Source of the DNA: Rhodospirillaceae bacterium | Lineage (GTDB): Bacteria > Pseudomonadota > Alphaproteobacteria > Rhodospirillales_A > Casp-alpha2 | Length of the DNA: 6,927 nucleotides | Direction of reading: 5' to 3' | Assembly (NCBI GenBank): GCA_003488105.1 | Contig: DNMS01000173.1 | Location: forward strand, 1,051-7,977 | In this document: one piece after another, positions 5,769 to 6,927 of the stretch | Numbering within the stretch: position 1 is the first letter of the stretch | How the letters are laid out: every line of letters begins with the position of its first letter | The notes under the pieces: model-generated | Databases searched by the model: none | Told to the model about the DNA's origin: nothing | The model's input: the letters and a program-made list of their open reading frames with translations, nothing else | Program-made: the position numbers and the translations under genes

Positions 5769-6365
5769 ATGGCAAGAATGAAGTTCCTTTGTGATGCCGA
5801 GCGCTGCATTGAATGCAACGCGTGCGTCACCGCGTGCAAAAACGAGCACGAGGTGCCGTGGGGCATCAACCGCCGCCGCGTCGTCACTATCCGTGACGGC
5901 CAGCCCGGCGAACGGTCCATTTCGGTGGCCTGCATGCACTGCTCCGACGCGCCGTGCATCGCGGTCTGCCCCGTGGACTGCATCTACCAGACGGAAGAAG
6001 GCGTGGTCCTGCACTCCAAGGACCTGTGCATCGGTTGTGGTTACTGCTTCTTCGCGTGTCCCTTCGGGGCGCCGCAGTATCCGCAGGCGGGCAACTTCGG
6101 AAGCCGCGGTAAGATGGACAAGTGCACCTTCTGCAACGGTGGTCCGGAAGAAGACAACTCCGCCGCCGAATTCCAGAAGTACGGCCGTAACCGCCTTGCG
6201 GAAGGCAAGTTGCCGCTGTGCGCCGAAATGTGTTCGACCAAGGCTCTCTTGGGCGGCGACGGCGACATGGTGTCCAACATCTACCGCGAGCGTGTCGTGG
6301 CCCGTGGCTTCGGGTCCGGCGCCTGGGGCTGGGGCACCGCCTATCAATTGAAGGCGGGCTCGTAG
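5769..6365 (+). CDS. fdhB: Formate dehydrogenase iron-sulfur (beta) subunit
   Basis: FdhB is the electron-transfer subunit, of the DmsB/FdnH ferredoxin-like family, 198 residues long. Sixteen cysteines fall into four sets suited to four [4Fe-4S] clusters: C13/16/19/23; C55/58/63/67; C87/90/93/97; and C119/122 with C151/155. C8 and C71 are extra. The C-terminus GSGAWGWGTAY is typical of this subfamily. It has no signal of its own and should travel with folded FdhA through the Tat system (family knowledge). E. coli FdnH is about 290 residues and has a C-terminal membrane helix. This protein ends without one, so membrane attachment must come from a cytochrome subunit. ATG 5769 has AGGGAG (5755-5760) eight bases upstream. 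Its job is to relay electrons from FdhA to the cytochrome b partner. Assignment is firm. Confidence 0.95.
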   Translation: MARMKFLCDAERCIECNACVTACKNEHEVPWGINRRRVVTIRDGQPGERSISVACMHCSDAPCIAVCPVDCIYQTEEGVVLHSKDLCIGCGYCFFACPFGAPQYPQAGNFGSRGKMDKCTFCNGGPEEDNSAAEFQKYGRNRLAEGKLPLCAEMCSTKALLGGDGDMVSNIYRERVVARGFGSGAWGWGTAYQLKAGS

Positions 6366-6390
6366 GTCCATCCGGTAGCGTAATCTGGGA

Positions 6391-6428
6391 GGGGTGCCTC
6401 GCTGTATAAAGCAGAGGGGCACCCCTTT
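6391..6428 (+). terminator. Terminator-like hairpin between fdhB and the lipoprotein gene
   Basis: GGGGTGCC (6391-6398) pairs perfectly with GGCACCCC (6418-6425). Alternatively the stem extends inward, with small bulges, through CCTC/GAGG and GCT/AGC. Only three T residues (6426-6428) follow, and these could instead pair with the GGGA upstream. It lies 25 bases after the fdhB stop. A leaky terminator or an RNA-stability element that keeps fdhA-fdhB messages more abundant than downstream ones is likely. Complete termination would require a new promoter for the next gene, and I do not see one. Confidence 0.55.
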
Positions 6429-6468
6429 CCGGCTACTGGAACCGACGGGGTGTGACAAGGAAATCAAA

Positions 6469-6786
6469 ATGACCGGAAAGCGCATTAACACCGCTCGCAT
6501 GGTCAGGACATTGGGTGTGATCGCGGTTGCCGCGGTTGCCCTGACAGCCTGCCGCGCGGACGAACAAGGCCGAATGATCCGATACGAGCCCGGGGTCTAC
6601 AAGGGCAAACCTGATGCCCAGTTGAGTGAGTCTCGGCTTGAGGAACTTCGTAACCGTACCCGCAGCCAAGGCGGCGTGACGGGGACCGGCTACGCCGGAG
6701 GGGCGGCGCCCAACGCGGCGGAGCCTGACGTGCGGCCGCCCGGCGAATTAAACGAACGCACCCAGAAACAGGGTGGCGTGAAATAG
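6469..6786 (+). CDS. Small lipoprotein of unknown function in the fdh operon
   Basis: The product has 105 residues. ATG 6469 has AAGGAAA (6457-6463) upstream; ATG 6499 is a weaker alternative. The N-terminus has basic residues, a hydrophobic stretch (15-26) and a lipobox LTAC, predicting lipid attachment at Cys28 and a periplasm-facing membrane-anchored protein. After that comes DEQGRMIRYEPGVYKGKPDAQLS (31-53), which looks like the conserved core; I have a sense of similar sequences in Rhodospirillales but cannot name a family. The remainder is polar and Gly/Pro/Ala-rich, with a repeated motif L-x-x-R-T-x-x-Q-G-G-V at 60-70 (with one extra residue) and 94-104. No cofactor-binding residues are visible. 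Its place between fdhB and the presumed gamma subunit suggests a link to the membrane FDH complex (inference). As a gene it is well supported; its function is open. Confidence 0.82.
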   Translation: MTGKRINTARMVRTLGVIAVAAVALTACRADEQGRMIRYEPGVYKGKPDAQLSESRLEELRNRTRSQGGVTGTGYAGGAAPNAAEPDVRPPGELNERTQKQGGVK

Positions 6787-6806
6787 ACCTGCGCATAGGC
6801 GTAGGT
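6787..6806 (+). other. Stem-loop directly after the lipoprotein stop codon
   Basis: ACCTGCGC (6787-6794) pairs with GCGTAGGT (6799-6806) across a four-base loop (ATAG). That gives eight pairs, one a G-U wobble. It begins on the first base after the stop codon and has no T run behind it. It may be a stability element, or may affect translation of the next gene, whose candidate starts are 13 and 31 bases further on. Confidence 0.4.
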
Positions 6807-6836
6807 TCGCAAGAGATTATGACGGGGAAACGTAAT

Positions 6837-6927
6837 ATGACCTGGTCGAACATTCGTAAACTTGTGGGAGCCATGGCTCTCTCCCTGATGGTGGCTTACG
6901 GCGGCGCGGCGGTCCTGACCGGCTCGC
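6837..6927 (+). CDS. Start of a secreted or membrane protein, probably the FDH cytochrome b (gamma) subunit
   Basis: Only 30 codons are in the window, reading MTWSNIRKLVGAMALSLMVAYG and so on, and the gene is cut by the window edge. Residues 9-28 form a hydrophobic stretch after a short basic start, so this is a signal peptide or first membrane helix. ATG 6837 has GGGGAAA at 6823-6829. An in-frame ATG at 6819 would add six residues (MTGKRN) but has a weaker binding site and sits closer to the stem-loop. Nothing in these residues identifies the family. The gamma-subunit call rests on gene order: FdhB lacks a membrane anchor, and in alphaproteobacterial loci a cytochrome b subunit normally follows, often with an extra N-terminal periplasmic section. 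Another secreted accessory protein remains possible. Confidence 0.5.
   Translation, partial: MTWSNIRKLVGAMALSLMVAYGGAAVLTGS

Noticed and set aside
2986..5775. A 929-codon open frame on the minus strand opposite fdhA
   Set aside because: It is a mirror of fdhA codon bias in GC-rich DNA. The translation has no recognisable domain, while the plus strand encodes a full-length, motif-complete enzyme.
5748..6500. A 250-codon minus-strand frame opposite fdhB
   Set aside because: It is a shadow of fdhB; the plus strand carries all sixteen cluster cysteines.

Overview
The window carries most of a formate dehydrogenase (FDH) locus on the + strand. It is GC-rich, with tightly packed genes joined by ATGA overlaps. 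The combination of DUF3305, DUF3306, a TorD-type chaperone, a tiny twin-arginine protein, FdhA and FdhB is one I know from Alphaproteobacteria, so a Rhodospirillales-like alphaproteobacterium is the best guess. No rRNA or other phylogenetic marker is present to confirm this. I see no mobile element, CRISPR array, tRNA or rRNA.

Bases 1-1614 hold the end of an upstream transcription unit. It contains the C-terminus of a MobA-like molybdenum cofactor guanylyltransferase, a DUF3305 protein and a DUF3306 protein. Each gene overlaps the next by four bases (ATGA), and a convincing rho-independent terminator (1572-1614) follows. Bases 1615-1820 are non-coding. They hold a weak promoter candidate, a pair of TTGGCGGG direct repeats 31 bp apart and a possibly folded leader.

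Bases 1821-6927 hold the structural FDH genes: a TorD/DmsD-type chaperone, a 65-residue twin-arginine protein, the 956-residue catalytic subunit FdhA, the four-cluster iron-sulfur subunit FdhB, a small lipoprotein of unknown function, and the first 30 codons of a protein with an N-terminal hydrophobic segment. By position the last is expected to be the cytochrome b (gamma) subunit. FdhA is a cysteine enzyme, not a selenocysteine one.

As a working model (family knowledge plus inference), MobA would help make the bis-guanylyl form of the cofactor. The TorD-type chaperone would hold apo-FdhA until the cofactor is in. FdhA and FdhB would then cross the inner membrane together on FdhA's twin-arginine signal. 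Electrons from periplasmic formate oxidation would pass through FdhB's four [4Fe-4S] clusters to a membrane cytochrome b and the quinone pool.

The locus type is known, so I do not claim a new system. The least explained parts are the lipoprotein between fdhB and the presumed gamma subunit, the DUF3305/DUF3306 pair, and a set of stem-loops and palindromes in the gaps between genes.
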